Shown: one piece after another, positions 50,301 through 59,843 of the stretch | Numbering within the stretch: the stretch's first letter is position 1 | Layout of the letters: the number at the start of each line of letters is the position of its first letter | NCBI GenBank assembly: GCA_944548615.1 | Contig: OX155973.1 | Coordinates: forward strand, 24,393,477-24,457,476 | Length of the DNA stretch: 64,000 bases | Source of the DNA: Micropterix aruncella | Lineage: Eukaryota; Arthropoda; Insecta; Lepidoptera; Micropterigidae | Direction: 5' to 3' | Translations under genes and position numbers: made by a program | The notes under the pieces: model-generated | The model's database searches: none | Told to the model about the DNA's origin: nothing | What the model saw: only the letters and a program-made list of their open reading frames with translations

Positions 50301-53021
50301 GATGGTCATTTCAAGAGCAGTCTCGTCGTAAGGTCCGCAACCACCCCCGCTCTATAGGAAACAGTACTGCTTTCAGACACCCCCGACTGTTAGTCAGAGT
50401 GCACAGTTGATTGGCTTACGCCGCACGGTGCGCAGACCGTCCAGGAGCGCCAGAAGGTTGACTCCGAGGGAAAACTAACCCTAAGGCCAGAGTCCTGCTC
50501 GGGCTCGCACTTCATGCGTGGAGGCCGCCGGATGGATGTTGACCCGTGAGTGTGACCAACCCTGAACAGAATGGGTCTTCGCGGCCAGCTCGGCGAGGGC
50601 CCATTAGCTCCCTGTTTCTACACCCAGGATTTGCTCCCGGCGAGGCTATTATTCCACGATCAACAGCACAGACGCACAATTTTGTATACACATTCAATTA
50701 TGATAGCCCGTTCTAAAAAATCACCGCGGCAGGGCTGCTGCACCCAGGGTTAGCTTCCAATGAGGCGACTCCTCGAAGGTCGACAGCACAGAAACGAAAT
50801 TTTGTATACACATTCAAATATGATAGCCCGTTCTAAGTTCCACTATGACATGGCTGCTGCACCCAGGGTTAGATCGGGTGTCTAAATCCACATCTTATTT
50901 ACGTTACACTAAGAATGATGAGGAAATCCCTAATTGTTTTATTCTTACCTGATAATTATGTTTGCTTTAGATCCCATTTGGCTCTTGTGTCTCAAAAATT
51001 TGCCCACTTATAATAGCAACAGGCCTGACACCATTCGGTGACAGTTCCAGTGTGTATTTAATTACTGTCATCTTTCAGGTTTCTGTTAGTGGACTTTGGA
51101 TTGGCTCAGCGTATAATCCAGCTGGAGCCACCCTCGTTGCAAGAGTTGCAAGACACCCCCGTGAACATGGCGAAACGGAAGAGAATTGAAGAGTTGGAGA
51201 CGCCCGCATCTAAAAAGATGGCCATTACAGACGAAAGCGCCCCCTTCAAACCCCTGCAGCGAGACCATCCCAAAGTCTCCACACAGCCGGTATGTTCTTT
51301 CTTCTTCTTAAGGTGAAATCACACTAGAGGTTGCGTTGTTGCACTGCCAAATATTATTTTTTTTATTTATTTATTTAAATCCAAAATAAAAAATTACAAT
51401 GTTGACATAAATGATACAGTGTAAAAAAGAGCAAATACTCAATCATTGTTTGCGAAGCAAAGAAGTACGGATTTGATGGATTTTATCAGCTCCACTAGAC
51501 TACAGTCTGTTCTGGAGTGATACCACTCTTATATTTGTTACATAGTAAAATTACACATTTTTATAAATTTTCGGTTAAGATAATGAAAATTTTTAACGAC
51601 ATAGTTATGAAAAATGTGAAGAAAAAGACATCTAATCTTAGTATTAGATCCTTGTTTAACAATAGAAGTTTATGAGGATTGTTTCTGGGGTCCGATTGGG
51701 TTTCTGCCAAAAACTTCTTTTCCCCAGAAAATACACATTCAATTTTTTTTTATAAAAACTGAGCAAACTTGCAGCAGTGGCTCATGATTAATAATAGTCG
51801 TTATGTCGAAAAACTATTATATTCGCGGCAAAAAAGATTAAACTTTTAAATTTACAGATAAAAGTATGGGGCGCCAAAATTTCAAAAAACAAACATTAAG
51901 TTTTCAAGATTATGATTTCTCAAGATTATTGCAGCTCTCCATTTTTTTTATTATTACTGAAATAAATTATTTTTGCTAATATTTCTATACTTTACTAATA
52001 TTTCTAGAATTTTGAATTTCCTTTTCTCACTATCATTTATTGCGTCAAGTTTATTTACTTGTAGTACCCAATGTTTCAATGATGTTGCAACCGCTGTTTT
52101 CCAGGGTAGACTGAAGTGCTGTCAATCATCATCCATTGTTCTGCGGGTCGGCTGCAAACTGCTGCTGTTACTACGCAGATTATAACGGTGGTGGGCCCCA
52201 CCACCTGCGCGGGACCACAAGGCGCTTCTTGTGATTGATCTTGATTGTACATTGTCTAGCTACTCTGTATTCAACCTCTGTAGTGAATACTTATGGTTAT
52301 CGGAAGTGATAATCCGAAATCCCTGCATTTTGGTGTTGGTTCAGCAAAGCAATGCAAGTGTCGATTGCGGTTTTGCAGCTGGCATTCGAGCTTCTTTCTT
52401 GGCTGATATTCTCAACCACTCAAAATTGTTTTGTCATTTATGTTTAAAGCTGCTGCTAGCTCAGCCGTAGCCTGAAACGGATTCGCTTCTACTATCGCCC
52501 TTAATTTGTCATCATTAGCCATAATTTCTGATCGTTGTCCAGGTCGAAATCATCAGAATGGAAGCGATATTGCAATCTGTCCCTGCAGCGTTATTTCCAC
52601 GAAGGAAGGCATGTTTAAAAACAAACGATTTTTCAACCTTTCATGATTGCCCGCCCCCATGAAAATATTCCAGTGATAACAAACGACAGAAAAACAAATG
52701 AATAACTGATTTTAATGAAAGAATAACGTTTCTTTGAATTGACATTAAATGAATGTGGAATTCCAACCCAAAGCAAGTTATCCAAGTTCAAACTGGCCAG
52801 TGTGAGAAAAGGGCAATAGTATATTAATAGAGAAGACCATTTGCAGGCGAGGGAGCAAGAATATGGGGCAGTGCGAGTGAGGAGCGGCGCTTGCGAGTGC
52901 ACCGGCCGCCCCATGGTCTGCAACGAGTGTCTTTCTAGGAAGGGAAGTACGGCTCCTCGTGCTGGCACGCAAGGATTCCGACCCCCAGAAGTTCTGCTCA
53001 AATATCACAGGCAAACCACTG
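38292..53021 (+). CDS. CDC7: CDC7 protein kinase (DBF4-dependent kinase), 3' end beyond the window
   Basis: Exons join 38292-38397, 41761-41986, 42199-42292, 47517-47659, 51079-51289 and 52847-53021. Together they give 318 residues plus one base, with no internal stop. CDC7 with DBF4 phosphorylates the MCM helicase to fire replication origins. Visible kinase elements are the Gly loop GEGTFSSVYLG (60-70), Lys89 in FAIKH, HRDIKPGNF with Asp176 and Asn181, DFG at 195-197, a Lys-rich kinase insert (about 205-260), the zinc-binding pattern C276-x-C278 and C285-x2-C288, and the activation segment RAGTQGFRPPEVL. KENVIGVEFCLRR and VVFVMPYIPH are CDC7-specific. Kinase subdomains after APE are not found up to 64000, so the next intron exceeds 10.9 kb. 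All junctions are GT-AG and phase-compatible. Confidence 0.93.
38593..38955. mobile_element. 363-bp TTAA-flanked MITE
   Basis: TTAA lies at 38589-38592 and 38956-38959. The ends ACTTCGC and GCGATCGACGGG are weakly complementary. The open frame inside (38618-38836) has no known domain. Confidence 0.5.
38960..39721. other. CDC7 intron 1, unidentified AT-rich sequence
   Basis: No repeat partner, element terminus or coding feature recognised. Confidence 0.4.
39722..40060 (-). mobile_element. retroposon family L, copy (-)
   Basis: An AAATA-type tail at 39722-39750 on the minus strand is followed by sequence that is the reverse complement of 43410-44078 without its internal MITE (for example GGAACCAAACAGAACTACAT and CATGAACTAAATTAAATGAA). 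Confidence 0.65.
40490..41445 (-). pseudogene. decayed DUF7869-like transposon-associated gene
   Basis: On the minus strand, across frameshifts and stops, I read HIPRGTGKKKGPDEVCYF, then VETLMLFCDNCAGQNINNTS, then RGHSYLPCDRAFGVIKRKLR and KMPDLKKM. The CDNCAGQN and GHSYLPCDR blocks are characteristic of DUF7869 proteins found in mobile-element-derived genes of invertebrates. The family name is from recall and the copy is clearly broken. Confidence 0.5.
41761..41986 (+). CDS. CDC7: CDC7 exon 2, glycine loop and catalytic Lys
   Basis: The acceptor is tgcattttag|aa (phase 1) and the donor is cgg|gtaagt (phase 2). It encodes EKLLKNLPELELIFDLKKKI, then GEGTFSSVYLG and LFAIKHLVPTSHPSRIEQEL. Confidence 0.95.
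42199..42292 (+). CDS. CDC7: CDC7 exon 3
   Basis: The acceptor is gcttgcag|g (phase 2) and the donor is tcc|gtgagt (phase 0). It encodes GKENVIGVEFCLRRFDTVVF and VMPYIPHKKFS, the hinge region of the kinase N-lobe. It is separated from exon 2 by only 212 bases, the one short intron in either gene. Confidence 0.95.
42421..43126 (+). mobile_element. non-autonomous Helitron, 3' end missing
   Basis: TCTATACTAATATTATAAAG is preceded by A. It follows the 717-bp family to TTTTACCGCCCAG, where the 3' hairpin and CTAG are lost. Confidence 0.8.
43127..43386 (-). mobile_element. hAT-type end fragment
   Basis: The right edge reads, on the minus strand, CAGGGGTCTTCAACC followed by GGCCGACAG and CGGCGGGCCGC, typical of hAT MITE termini. 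The left end was not found. Confidence 0.5.
43410..44078 (+). mobile_element. retroposon family L, copy (+), with AATAAA-type tail
   Basis: Reverse-complement partner of 39722-40060. It ends in AATAAAATAAAATAAA near 44040-44078 and carries a 366-bp MITE. Confidence 0.65.
43468..43833. mobile_element. 366-bp MITE with about 25-bp inverted repeats and TA duplication
   Basis: GGGGAAGGTAGGTTAAGATG is matched in reverse at the right end. TA lies on both sides (43466-43467 and 43834-43835). The related family L copy near 40 kb has the uninterrupted site CATTATAATACC, so the insertion is confirmed within this window. Confidence 0.8.
44060..44224 (-). mobile_element. two short 3' ends of the R2-superfamily element
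   Basis: ACAAATGGAGCTGTTGTGG and then ACAAACGAAGCTGCCGTGG, each preceded by an AAATA-type tail, show a partial 3' UTR in two adjacent copies. No ORF part is present. Confidence 0.65.
44379..45795. mobile_element. 1.4-kb TTAA-flanked MITE (long family), diverged copy
   Basis: TTAA lies at 44375-44378 and 45796-45799, with CCCCTCAC at the left end. The interior aligns along its length with the element at 62020-63442 (for example ATAATGAATAAATATTACAA). No transposase is encoded. Confidence 0.8.
45800..46399. other. AT-rich CDC7 intron 3 sequence
   Basis: A TTTTATTTTATTCAGGAAAC motif near 45836 looks like a retroposon tail in minus orientation. Nothing else is identifiable. Confidence 0.35.
46400..47130 (-). 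mobile_element. hAT element 3' part, 5' side missing
   Basis: The left edge CAGTGGCGGCGCTAGACCAC is a typical hAT terminus. The transposase C-terminus is on the minus strand. Confidence 0.65.
46562..47023 (-). pseudogene. hAT transposase C-terminal dimerisation domain, N-terminus missing
   Basis: A 153-residue open frame contains YPNVYIAIRIILTVPVSTAS, then AERSFSKLKLIKTYLRSMM and QERLSALSILSI, the hAT dimerisation signature. The catalytic core upstream is absent, so this is a fragment even though the frame is open. Confidence 0.75.
47252..47363. repeat. inverted repeat, 16-bp arms
   Basis: CTCGTGCCTCCTCGAC at the left edge is matched by GTCGAGGAGGCACGA at the right edge. It may be a small fold-back element. 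Confidence 0.55.
47517..47659 (+). CDS. CDC7: CDC7 exon 4, catalytic loop
   Basis: The acceptor is gtatgtttttag|gac (phase 0) and the donor is acg|gtgagt (phase 2). It encodes DYMLTMDAAETRLYITALLT and VIHRDIKPGNFLYDRLSK with the catalytic HRD and Asn181. Confidence 0.95.
47765..48824 (-). mobile_element. PIF/Harbinger element, 1060 bp, internally deleted
   Basis: The terminal inverted repeats GGGCCGATTTTTCAATAGTC (left) and GGGCCGATTTTTCAATCGTC (right, reverse) differ by one base in 20. TTA flanks both sides (47762-47764 and 48825-48827), the Harbinger-type duplication. Part of a transposase ORF remains on the minus strand. Confidence 0.85.
48297..48650 (-). pseudogene. N-terminal part of a Harbinger (HARBI1-like) transposase
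   Basis: An open minus frame with DDVQFKRRFRLQKETVQYLL followed by ALIEDQI, the usual N-terminal helical region of HARBI1-type nucleases. The DDE catalytic part was lost in the internal deletion. Confidence 0.6.
49056..49735 (+). mobile_element. R2-superfamily copy on the + strand, 3' portion
   Basis: The endonuclease region is split by frameshifts: PIQFVRDGSKGKKHFT-type sequence at 49070, VDSVSKQ, then IVELTVSWESNIPKDECK and GARGLPAKSMFHLFKDL to WLRRGSEWVVR (49269-49568). The 3' UTR ends ATGGCAGCTCCGTTTGTATT with a TTTAT tail. Confidence 0.8.
49840..50880 (+). repeat. repeat family K, copy 2, with 119-bp tandem units
   Basis: 49845-49993 and 50623-50880 match the 37 kb copy. From 50623 a unit of 119 bp is repeated twice (50623-50741 and 50742-50860), each ending GGCTGCTGCA. 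Family S copy 8 is inserted in it. Confidence 0.7.
50001..50615 (+). repeat. SINE-like family S, copy 8, with 7-bp target duplication
   Basis: TTCTACA lies at 49994-50000 and 50616-50622. The unfilled site is visible in family K copy 1 (GATTCTATGCCCAGG near 37480). It runs from AATAGAGTTGTCAACTACAA to GGGCCCATTAGCTCC. Confidence 0.8.
51079..51289 (+). CDS. CDC7: CDC7 exon 5, DFG motif and kinase insert
   Basis: The acceptor is atctttcag|g (phase 2) and the donor is ccg|gtatgt (phase 0). It encodes RFLLVDFGLAQRIIQLEPPS with DFG at 195-197, then a hydrophilic insert (AKRKRIEELETPASKKM) typical of the long CDC7 kinase insert. Confidence 0.93.
51345..52044. other. CDC7 intron 5, AT-rich, retroposon-like tail
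   Basis: TTTTTTTATTTATTTATTTA at about 51358 resembles a LINE tail in minus orientation. The remainder is unidentified. Confidence 0.35.
52050..52235 (-). mobile_element. diverged Penelope-like 3' end fragment
   Basis: TGTTTCAATGATGTTGCAAC, CAGGGTAGACTGAAG and TTATAACGGTGGTGG correspond in order to the 3' region of the copies at 8686 and 26435. Confidence 0.55.
52240..52600 (-). pseudogene. mariner transposase N-terminal relic
   Basis: The minus strand reads FDLDNDQRSEIMANDDKLRA, then IVEANPFQATAELAAALNIN and DKTIL, the second helix-turn-helix of mariner transposases. It is frameshifted after this and has no catalytic domain. Confidence 0.6.
52847..53021 (+). CDS. CDC7: CDC7 exon 6, zinc-binding insert and activation segment (last exon in window)
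   Basis: The acceptor is ccatttgcag|gcg (phase 0) and the donor is actg|gtgagt (phase 1). It encodes GACECTGRPMVCNECLSRKG with four Cys in the CxC and CxxC spacing of the CDC7 zinc-binding insert, then APRAGTQGFRPPEVLLKYHR. The usual APE is PPE here. The next exon is not in the window. Confidence 0.93.
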
Positions 53022-53212
53022 GTGAGTCGCCATTTTATTTTCTTTCTTTCTCAGTCTCTGTGGATGATTTTGGTTATGGTTTGGATGGACCGCAAATACG
53101 TTGTGGCTCTCCAGAACTGCACTCTTTTGGGAAGTTCCGCCACAGCTGCACACTCAATAGCTATCCACCCTAACCTTACCAGCTTTACTTGCCACCAATT
53201 AATGTTCAGATA

Positions 53213-54045
53213 ATAATAATAATAAACTCTTTATTTGCACTTAAAAAGTATACAAAAAAGGCGAGCTTATTGCCACATGGCAATGTCTTACAGCTAACCT
53301 AAACATAGTGGTACATGCGCGCATTGTCAAAATAAAAATTATTACATAACATACAGACAAGTGGAAGAATTTAAGACTAATAGTGCCCGAGGAGAGGAAA
53401 ATTGGGAGAGGAACAGGAGAGAAAGGGAAGAACTGGTTACTTCTTAGAAAGGTAGTAATCCTTAAGGTGAGTCTTAAACGATGGTAAAGAAGGCGAGTTT
53501 CGTATATTTGCTGGGAGATCGTTCCAGAGTCTTGCACCATGGACACAGAAAGAATAGGAATAGAAATCACTATTATGACTCGGAATTTTTAATGAACTGT
53601 CAGAGGCTGACCGAAGTACGAGACCGTGGGAACTTAGTGGTTCAAAAAGCTCCTGGAGATAGGATGGTGTTAGTTGGGTGAGTACACGATATAGGAGAGC
53701 CAGTATATGAACATTTCTTCTTTGGCGTATTGGCAACCACTTTAACTGTGCCCTATAGTCGGACACGTGATCATACTTACGTAGACCGAAGATGAATCGT
53801 ATGCATACATTTTGCAAACGTTCAAGTTTGTTGAGCAGTTCCTCTGATAAATCGAGATAAGCCACATCTGCATAGTCAAGGAGAGGCAAGAGGAGAGACT
53901 GTGCAAGAGATTTTTTTGTGTCCATAGGAAGAAATCTTCTGAGTGTTTGCAGAGGGTGAAAACTAGCAAATATTTTACGACTTACCTCGTCCACGTGTGG
54001 TTGCCAGGATAAATGTTCATCGATAATTAGACCAAGACAAAGGAA
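53213..54045 (-). mobile_element. LINE 3' end, 5'-truncated, (TTA)n tail
   Basis: ATAATAATAATAATAA at 53213-53225 is the tail on the minus strand. The RT C-terminus is encoded at 53437-53994. Confidence 0.75.
53437..53994 (-). pseudogene. LINE reverse transcriptase C-terminal fragment
   Basis: An open frame of 185 residues: SLLLPLLDYADVAYLDLSEE, LLNKLERLQNVCIRFIFGLR and FCVHGARLWNDLPANIRNSP, the thumb and C-terminal blocks of CR1/Jockey-group RTs. The catalytic palm is lost by 5' truncation. Confidence 0.75.
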
Positions 54046-54059
54046 TCAAAGGTGGCAAT

Positions 54060-54632
<573 letters not shown>

Positions 54633-54639
54633 GATCAGA

Positions 54640-55095
54640 TGTCAACCATTTAGGCTTATATTTTGATCGGTATCACCTATTCGAATATCACAATAGCAGA
54701 AAGGTCCGATTGTGGTTTACTGTGCTTAAGATGATCTGCTATGTCCGGATATGGATAAGCCGAGAGGTTAGGATTATTCTATTGAACTCATTGATGTTGC
54801 CAATCCTCGACTACGGCGGCTGTGTCTGATCCAGGCCGTGCATTGATAAGTAGATGGCAAACGCAGAGGCTACAGAATGCTTGAGCGAGATTCTTCTTCT
54901 TCATCCCTCCGAGATACAACATATTCCCTTTGCTGGCCAGAGTCTCCTTGCTGAACATATCTCGCTGCCAGCAGCTAGACATATCGACGTTTGTATTGAA
55001 GGTAGCTCGAACTGAGGCCTACCTTTATGAAAAAACTAGATGGCCCAATAGAATTTCAAATCCGAGACTAAAAACCTGATCGAATAGCAATCATA
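54640..55095 (+). pseudogene. decayed LINE reverse transcriptase fragment (+)
   Basis: Across frameshifts the + strand reads LNSLMLPILDYGGCV, RLQNACARFFFFIPPRYNIF and VSLLNISRCQQLDISTF, the C-terminal RT region of a CR1/Jockey-group LINE. Confidence 0.55.
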
Positions 55096-55134
55096 CCTAA
55101 ACATCACTAATATGTAAGTGGTTTTTAGGTAGTT

Positions 55135-55620
55135 TCACTTATTATTATTATATAACAGGCAGGTAGCTTGCCTGATTTATGTCATTGGCATTGATTACTT
55201 CACTAGGGAGAGAATTCCATTCGTTTACCACTCTACTGCTGAGGAAATGTTTCTTGGGATTTGAATGGAATAATGATTCATGCTGGAGTTTCAGATGATG
55301 CCCACGCAGATATGTGTTGGTATCCATGAAGTAGATATTCTGCAACCCAGGAACGTCATTCGATGCAGTCAGGATCTTATATGTCTCGATTGTCACCCCG
55401 TGCCCTGCGTTGCTCCAGACTGGTCGAATCGAGAGCCACCATTTTTTCCTCATATGTTAGAGGCTTCAAGTTAAAAAGAAATTTAGTCACTCTTCGCTGG
55501 ACATTCTCTAGAAGATCGATATCCTTCCTAAAGTATGGGTTCTAGATCTGATACGCGGGTTCCAAAATAGGTCTTACAATTGATTTATAGATTTTCAGCT
55601 ATGATATGGTAAAAACCTCT
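55135..55620 (-). pseudogene. second LINE RT C-terminal fragment (-)
   Basis: The minus frame 55453-55148 encodes YLRGHHLKLQHESLFHSNPK and HFLSSRVVNEWNSLPSEVIN, the usual RT C-terminal block. Upstream parts are absent. Confidence 0.65.
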
Positions 55621-55773
55621 CCGAATGAGGAACAATAGAGAGTTTGCCTTTACTATTGCAGTCACGTTTTCTTTCCATTTTAGGTCTCCGGTGACTTACG
55701 CCAAGATCTGTGTAGTGCTTCATATCGGGAAAAGCAATATTTTCTGGCCAAACACCCAATTAGAAGCAGTTAA

Positions 55774-56125
55774 CCCCTCACGTTGCGAGGTAAAAACACC
55801 TATCACTTTTGCGCGCGACATATTCGCGCGCAAAAAATCGACGCGAGTCAACGGCCTTGAGAAAAACGATCATAACTTATAAACCACTAAACGGAATAAA
55901 AAAAGATAAAGAGAAAAATGATCGCATTGAAATTTGACATATAAAACATTATAACCTTATCTCGTAAAACAATTAAGATAATAATGAATAAATATTACAA
56001 AATTGGCAAACTGAAAAAAACTCGCCTATAAAATCATTTCGATTTTTTTGTAAATACAGTTTTTGTAAATATCAAAAATTGTAAATACAGTTATGTTCTT
56101 TATTAAATGCTTTACCAAAACGATA
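55774..56125. mobile_element. TTAA-type long MITE, left 352 bp only
   Basis: TTAA 55770-55773 is followed by sequence identical by eye, over all 352 bases, to 62020-62371. It is cut off where the tail of the intact LINE begins. Confidence 0.85.
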
Positions 56126-56213
56126 GTTTAGTTAGTTAGTTAGTTAGTTGTACTGGGCGTTCCTCCGCAAGTCGACATCCAGTGTGCCTATTTTGCGTGT
56201 AACGGGGGTAGCG

Positions 56214-59200
56214 CTATTCCACCCACCCCAGCTCCTCGACGAAAGCCAGCAGGGCTTTCAGGTTTCCTGCTGCCTCGCGCAGGGTGCCTGGAGTCCCAAG
56301 GTGTTTTGTCCTGTATACTTCTACCTGTTTACAATCTAGCAGAATGTGTTTTGTGGTTTCTTCCGCCTCCATGCATGCTCTGCACATAGGGCTATTCGTT
56401 CCGCCCATGTTGAAGAGGTGTTTGTTTAGTGTGTTGTGTCCTGTTATCAGTCCCACTAGTTTGCGTAGTTGGGGCCTTTTTGTCCTTAGAAGTGTTTTGG
56501 TAAGTTTGTGGTTGTATTCCACTACTATTTCTTTGGTTTGTCTGCAGGTGTCTATCTCTTTCCAGTGTGTTTGATGTAGTTGTTTGTAGTGGTTGTCAAG
56601 TTGGTTGTTTATGTGCGAGTAGGGTAGGGGCACGATAGGTTCGGGTCCGTATGCCGGTGTGTCTGAGCCCTTACGGGCTAGTTCATCCGCAGCATCGTTT
56701 CCTCTTGAGTTACTGTGTCCCTTGATCCATTTCAGTGTCACCTTATTGCCTTTTCCGCATACCTCGAGGAGGCTTTGGTGGCATTCGTATATGAGCCCAG
56801 ATGTAAATCTATCGCTTCCCAGTGCCTGTAGCACTGACCTGCTGTCCGATAGAATACATATGTTTTCGTGTTTTAGCTGCCGCTGTTTCACTGCGTTGCA
56901 AGCTTCTATTATTCCCATACATTCTGCTTGGAAAACTGTGTTGTGTGCTCCGAGTGGTTTGAAGATGTGTATGTTTAGGTCTTCCGAGAAGACACCACAT
57001 CCTGTACCTTTGTTGGTTTTTGATCCATCTGTGTAGATTCTTAGGTCCGTTTGATTCAGTGCTTCTTTTGAGTCTTCTGTTAATGATATGGCATATTCTT
57101 TCCAGAAGATCATAGTTTTGGGTATTCTGTCGATTGCCGCTTCCAGCATTGGAAAACTTGACAGTATATTATCATATATATTCGTGTGCGGTGTTTTATA
57201 TTTGGTCCATAAGTTTAGATTCTTTAGACGAAGAGCCGTTGCGGCTGCTTCTTTTTGTATATGTAGGTGTAGTGGTAGAAGCCCTAGCATGATTTCCAGC
57301 GCCGCTGTTGGAGTTGTTCTCATGCAGCCGGTCGCTGCTATACATGCTAGCCTTTGCATTTTCTGTAATTTGTTGATTGCAGTAGTGAGTTGGGTGCGGG
57401 GCCACCATACTACAGCTCCGTAGCTTATCATTGGTATTATTATCATTTTGTACAGCCACAGTATAATGTGTGGGGCTAGTCCCCATTTCTTGCCCACCAT
57501 TCTTCGGCATTGCCAGAAGGCGACTGTTGCTTTGTTTAGTTTGTTGTCTAGGTGTTTATTCCAGTTTAGTTTTTCGTCCAAAGTTATTCCTAGGTACTTT
57601 ACTTCTTTAGAGAGCGTTAGTCTGGATCCAAACAAGGTTGGCATTTTGTATGTACCCAATTTACGTTTATGTGTGAAGAGAATGGTGTCGGTCTTTTTTG
57701 GATTTACCGACAGGTCATTCTCCTTGCACCATTTCTCTATTATTTTCAAAGCTGTTTGTGTAAGGTCGCACAATGTGCTTGTTACTAGTCCGTTGATCAT
57801 TATCACTAGATCATCTGCATATCCTATTGTTAGGAAATGATTGTTGTTTAGTTTTGTTATCAGGTCGTTTACTACCAGGTTCCATAGAAGTGGCGAGAGT
57901 ACACCTCCTTGTGGGCATCCTCTCATCACGAGCGCCTGGTGATTTTGGTTTTCAGATAGCCTGATGATTCTCTTTCTTAGCATGTTCATTATCCATTCTG
58001 TAATCAATGGTTCGGTTTGATGTCTGTTTAGAGCTTGTTGAATGCTACTGAAATTTGTCTTGTCGAACGCTCCTTCTATGTCGATGAAGGTGCCTAGGCA
58101 GGAGTTTTTCCTTGCTAGTGCAGTTTCTATGTTGTTTACAACGGCATGGAGTGCTGACTCTGTCGATTTGCCTTGTGTGTATGCGTGTTGGTTCGGGTGG
58201 ATGCCTATGTTTTTAAGTGCTGTGTCCTTCAGTTCTCTGTCGCATAGTCTTTCTAGTGTTTTTAGCATGAAGGAGGTAAGGCTAATAGGTCTGAAAGATT
58301 TCGGGTCTGTGTAATCAGTTTTCCCTGGTTTTGGTAGAAAGATCACCTTTACTTCTCTCCATTTCTGTGGGATGTATCTAAAGGCGATGCAGCTACATAG
58401 TATGCTTGCTAGTTGTTCGATAAGTTTGTCTCCTCCCCATTTTAGGAGGGCTGGGTATATTCCATCTAGTCCTGGTGATTTAAAGTTGTTGAAACTGTTC
58501 GTTGCCCAGGCTGTTTTGGTCCGTTCCGTTATATGTTCCGCTATCTTCCACTCGTTTTCGGTCGGATGATAGTTTTCTGTTTGTACGTCCCATTCTTGTT
58601 TGTCAACCACTCTGCAACCTGGGAAGTGCGTTTCCACCAGTAGACTTTCGGTCTCGGCCGGGTTACTGGTAGTGCTGTTGTCTTTCCTTCTCAGAGTGCC
58701 CAGTAATTGTTTTGGTTGATCTGCCATGATCTTCCTTGTTCTATTTGCTTGGGTAATTGTGGATATATTGTCGCAGAAGTTCCTCCATGAGGCTGATCTT
58801 CTGTGTCTTATTCTCCTTTTGTATTCTGATTTGGTTGTTTTGTATTTGTCCCAGTCTTCATCAGATTTTGTGTTCGTAGCTCTGTTTAGCTGTTTCCTCA
58901 TTTTTGTTCTTAGGCGTTCCAACTCTGGACCCCACCAGCTACTGTTATTGCATTTTCCAGTAGTTGATGGTGTCGATAGTGGGCATGTGTTTTCGTAGCA
59001 GTCAATTATGTTTTTTGTGAGTGACTTTACCTGTTCCTCTAACTCTACTGTGTTGTTTGGTCTGTGTGTTTTTGTGTTGCTTCCTATTTTACCTGCGAGA
59101 AGTTCCTTATACGCCTTGATGTCGGTGCGTCTTGGATTTCTTCTGGGTGTAGGTGTTTGTGTATCTGCTGTCAGATCATACCGAATCCATCTGTGGTCGG

Positions 59201-59843
59201 AGCACGATAGTTCATCCGACACCTGCCAGTTGGACACGTGTTGAGCTGCCAGTCCTGTGCTTAAGGTAATGTCAATTATAGTGTTACATCTACGAGTGAC
59301 AAAACTTGGTTTTGATCCTGTGTTGAGTATGTCTAGGTTAGTTGTCATAAGGTATTCAACAAGATCGTTACCCCTGTTGTTGTTTGTTTCCATTCCCCAT
59401 AGGTTGTGGTGGCCATTGCAGTCCGCAGATATGACCAGTTCAAGCCCTGCACGTTCGCAGTAACGTACGAGGTTGTTCATTTCCGTAGGAGGTGGTTCGT
59501 CTTCTGCCGCCATGTAGACGGACGCGAGAACTATCTCCGGCAGTCTTGAGTTTTGTGTCGTTAGTAATTTTATGGCACACACGTCTCTGGAAATGAATTC
59601 AGTTAGTGGTTGTGCCATTATGTTTCGGGATATGTGTATACAGGTTCTAGGTTTGCTTTGTGTATTATAGAATATATTACCTCCGGTGTTGTTGAGTCCG
59701 TTTATGCGTGTGTTTCTGATCCACGGCTCTTGGATCAGGGCTATAGCGGTTGGGTTAACCTCCAGCCATTTCCGAAGTTGAGCCGTTGCAGATTCGCTGT
59801 GCTGGAGGTTAACCTGGAGGACCTTACAGAGGGAAGGAAGCAT
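56214..59843 (-). CDS. LINE ORF2 protein, 1209 residues: endonuclease, reverse transcriptase, RNase H
   Basis: The ATG at 59843 overlaps the end of ORF1. The APE-type endonuclease (1-225) shows LQVNLQHS, IQEPW (38-41), SADCN (139-143) and SDH (215-217). The reverse transcriptase (about 455-770) shows FRPISLTSF, FIDIEGAFD (586-594), CPQGGVLSP (643-651) and YADD (675-678). The RNase H domain (about 933-1060) has D939 in YTDGS, E974, D1000 and D1050. A C-terminal CCHC knuckle uses C1154, C1157, H1166 and C1171. No key residue is missing and no stop interrupts the frame. The protein would nick target DNA and prime cDNA synthesis from the LINE RNA. Confidence 0.92.
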   Translation of the reverse strand: MLPSLCKVLQVNLQHSESATAQLRKWLEVNPTAIALIQEPWIRNTRINGLNNTGGNIFYNTQSKPRTCIHISRNIMAQPLTEFISRDVCAIKLLTTQNSRLPEIVLASVYMAAEDEPPPTEMNNLVRYCERAGLELVISADCNGHHNLWGMETNNNRGNDLVEYLMTTNLDILNTGSKPSFVTRRCNTIIDITLSTGLAAQHVSNWQVSDELSCSDHRWIRYDLTADTQTPTPRRNPRRTDIKAYKELLAGKIGSNTKTHRPNNTVELEEQVKSLTKNIIDCYENTCPLSTPSTTGKCNNSSWWGPELERLRTKMRKQLNRATNTKSDEDWDKYKTTKSEYKRRIRHRRSASWRNFCDNISTITQANRTRKIMADQPKQLLGTLRRKDNSTTSNPAETESLLVETHFPGCRVVDKQEWDVQTENYHPTENEWKIAEHITERTKTAWATNSFNNFKSPGLDGIYPALLKWGGDKLIEQLASILCSCIAFRYIPQKWREVKVIFLPKPGKTDYTDPKSFRPISLTSFMLKTLERLCDRELKDTALKNIGIHPNQHAYTQGKSTESALHAVVNNIETALARKNSCLGTFIDIEGAFDKTNFSSIQQALNRHQTEPLITEWIMNMLRKRIIRLSENQNHQALVMRGCPQGGVLSPLLWNLVVNDLITKLNNNHFLTIGYADDLVIMINGLVTSTLCDLTQTALKIIEKWCKENDLSVNPKKTDTILFTHKRKLGTYKMPTLFGSRLTLSKEVKYLGITLDEKLNWNKHLDNKLNKATVAFWQCRRMVGKKWGLAPHIILWLYKMIIIPMISYGAVVWWPRTQLTTAINKLQKMQRLACIAATGCMRTTPTAALEIMLGLLPLHLHIQKEAAATALRLKNLNLWTKYKTPHTNIYDNILSSFPMLEAAIDRIPKTMIFWKEYAISLTEDSKEALNQTDLRIYTDGSKTNKGTGCGVFSEDLNIHIFKPLGAHNTVFQAECMGIIEACNAVKQRQLKHENICILSDSRSVLQALGSDRFTSGLIYECHQSLLEVCGKGNKVTLKWIKGHSNSRGNDAADELARKGSDTPAYGPEPIVPLPYSHINNQLDNHYKQLHQTHWKEIDTCRQTKEIVVEYNHKLTKTLLRTKRPQLRKLVGLITGHNTLNKHLFNMGGTNSPMCRACMEAEETTKHILLDCKQVEVYRTKHLGTPGTLREAAGNLKALLAFVEELGWVE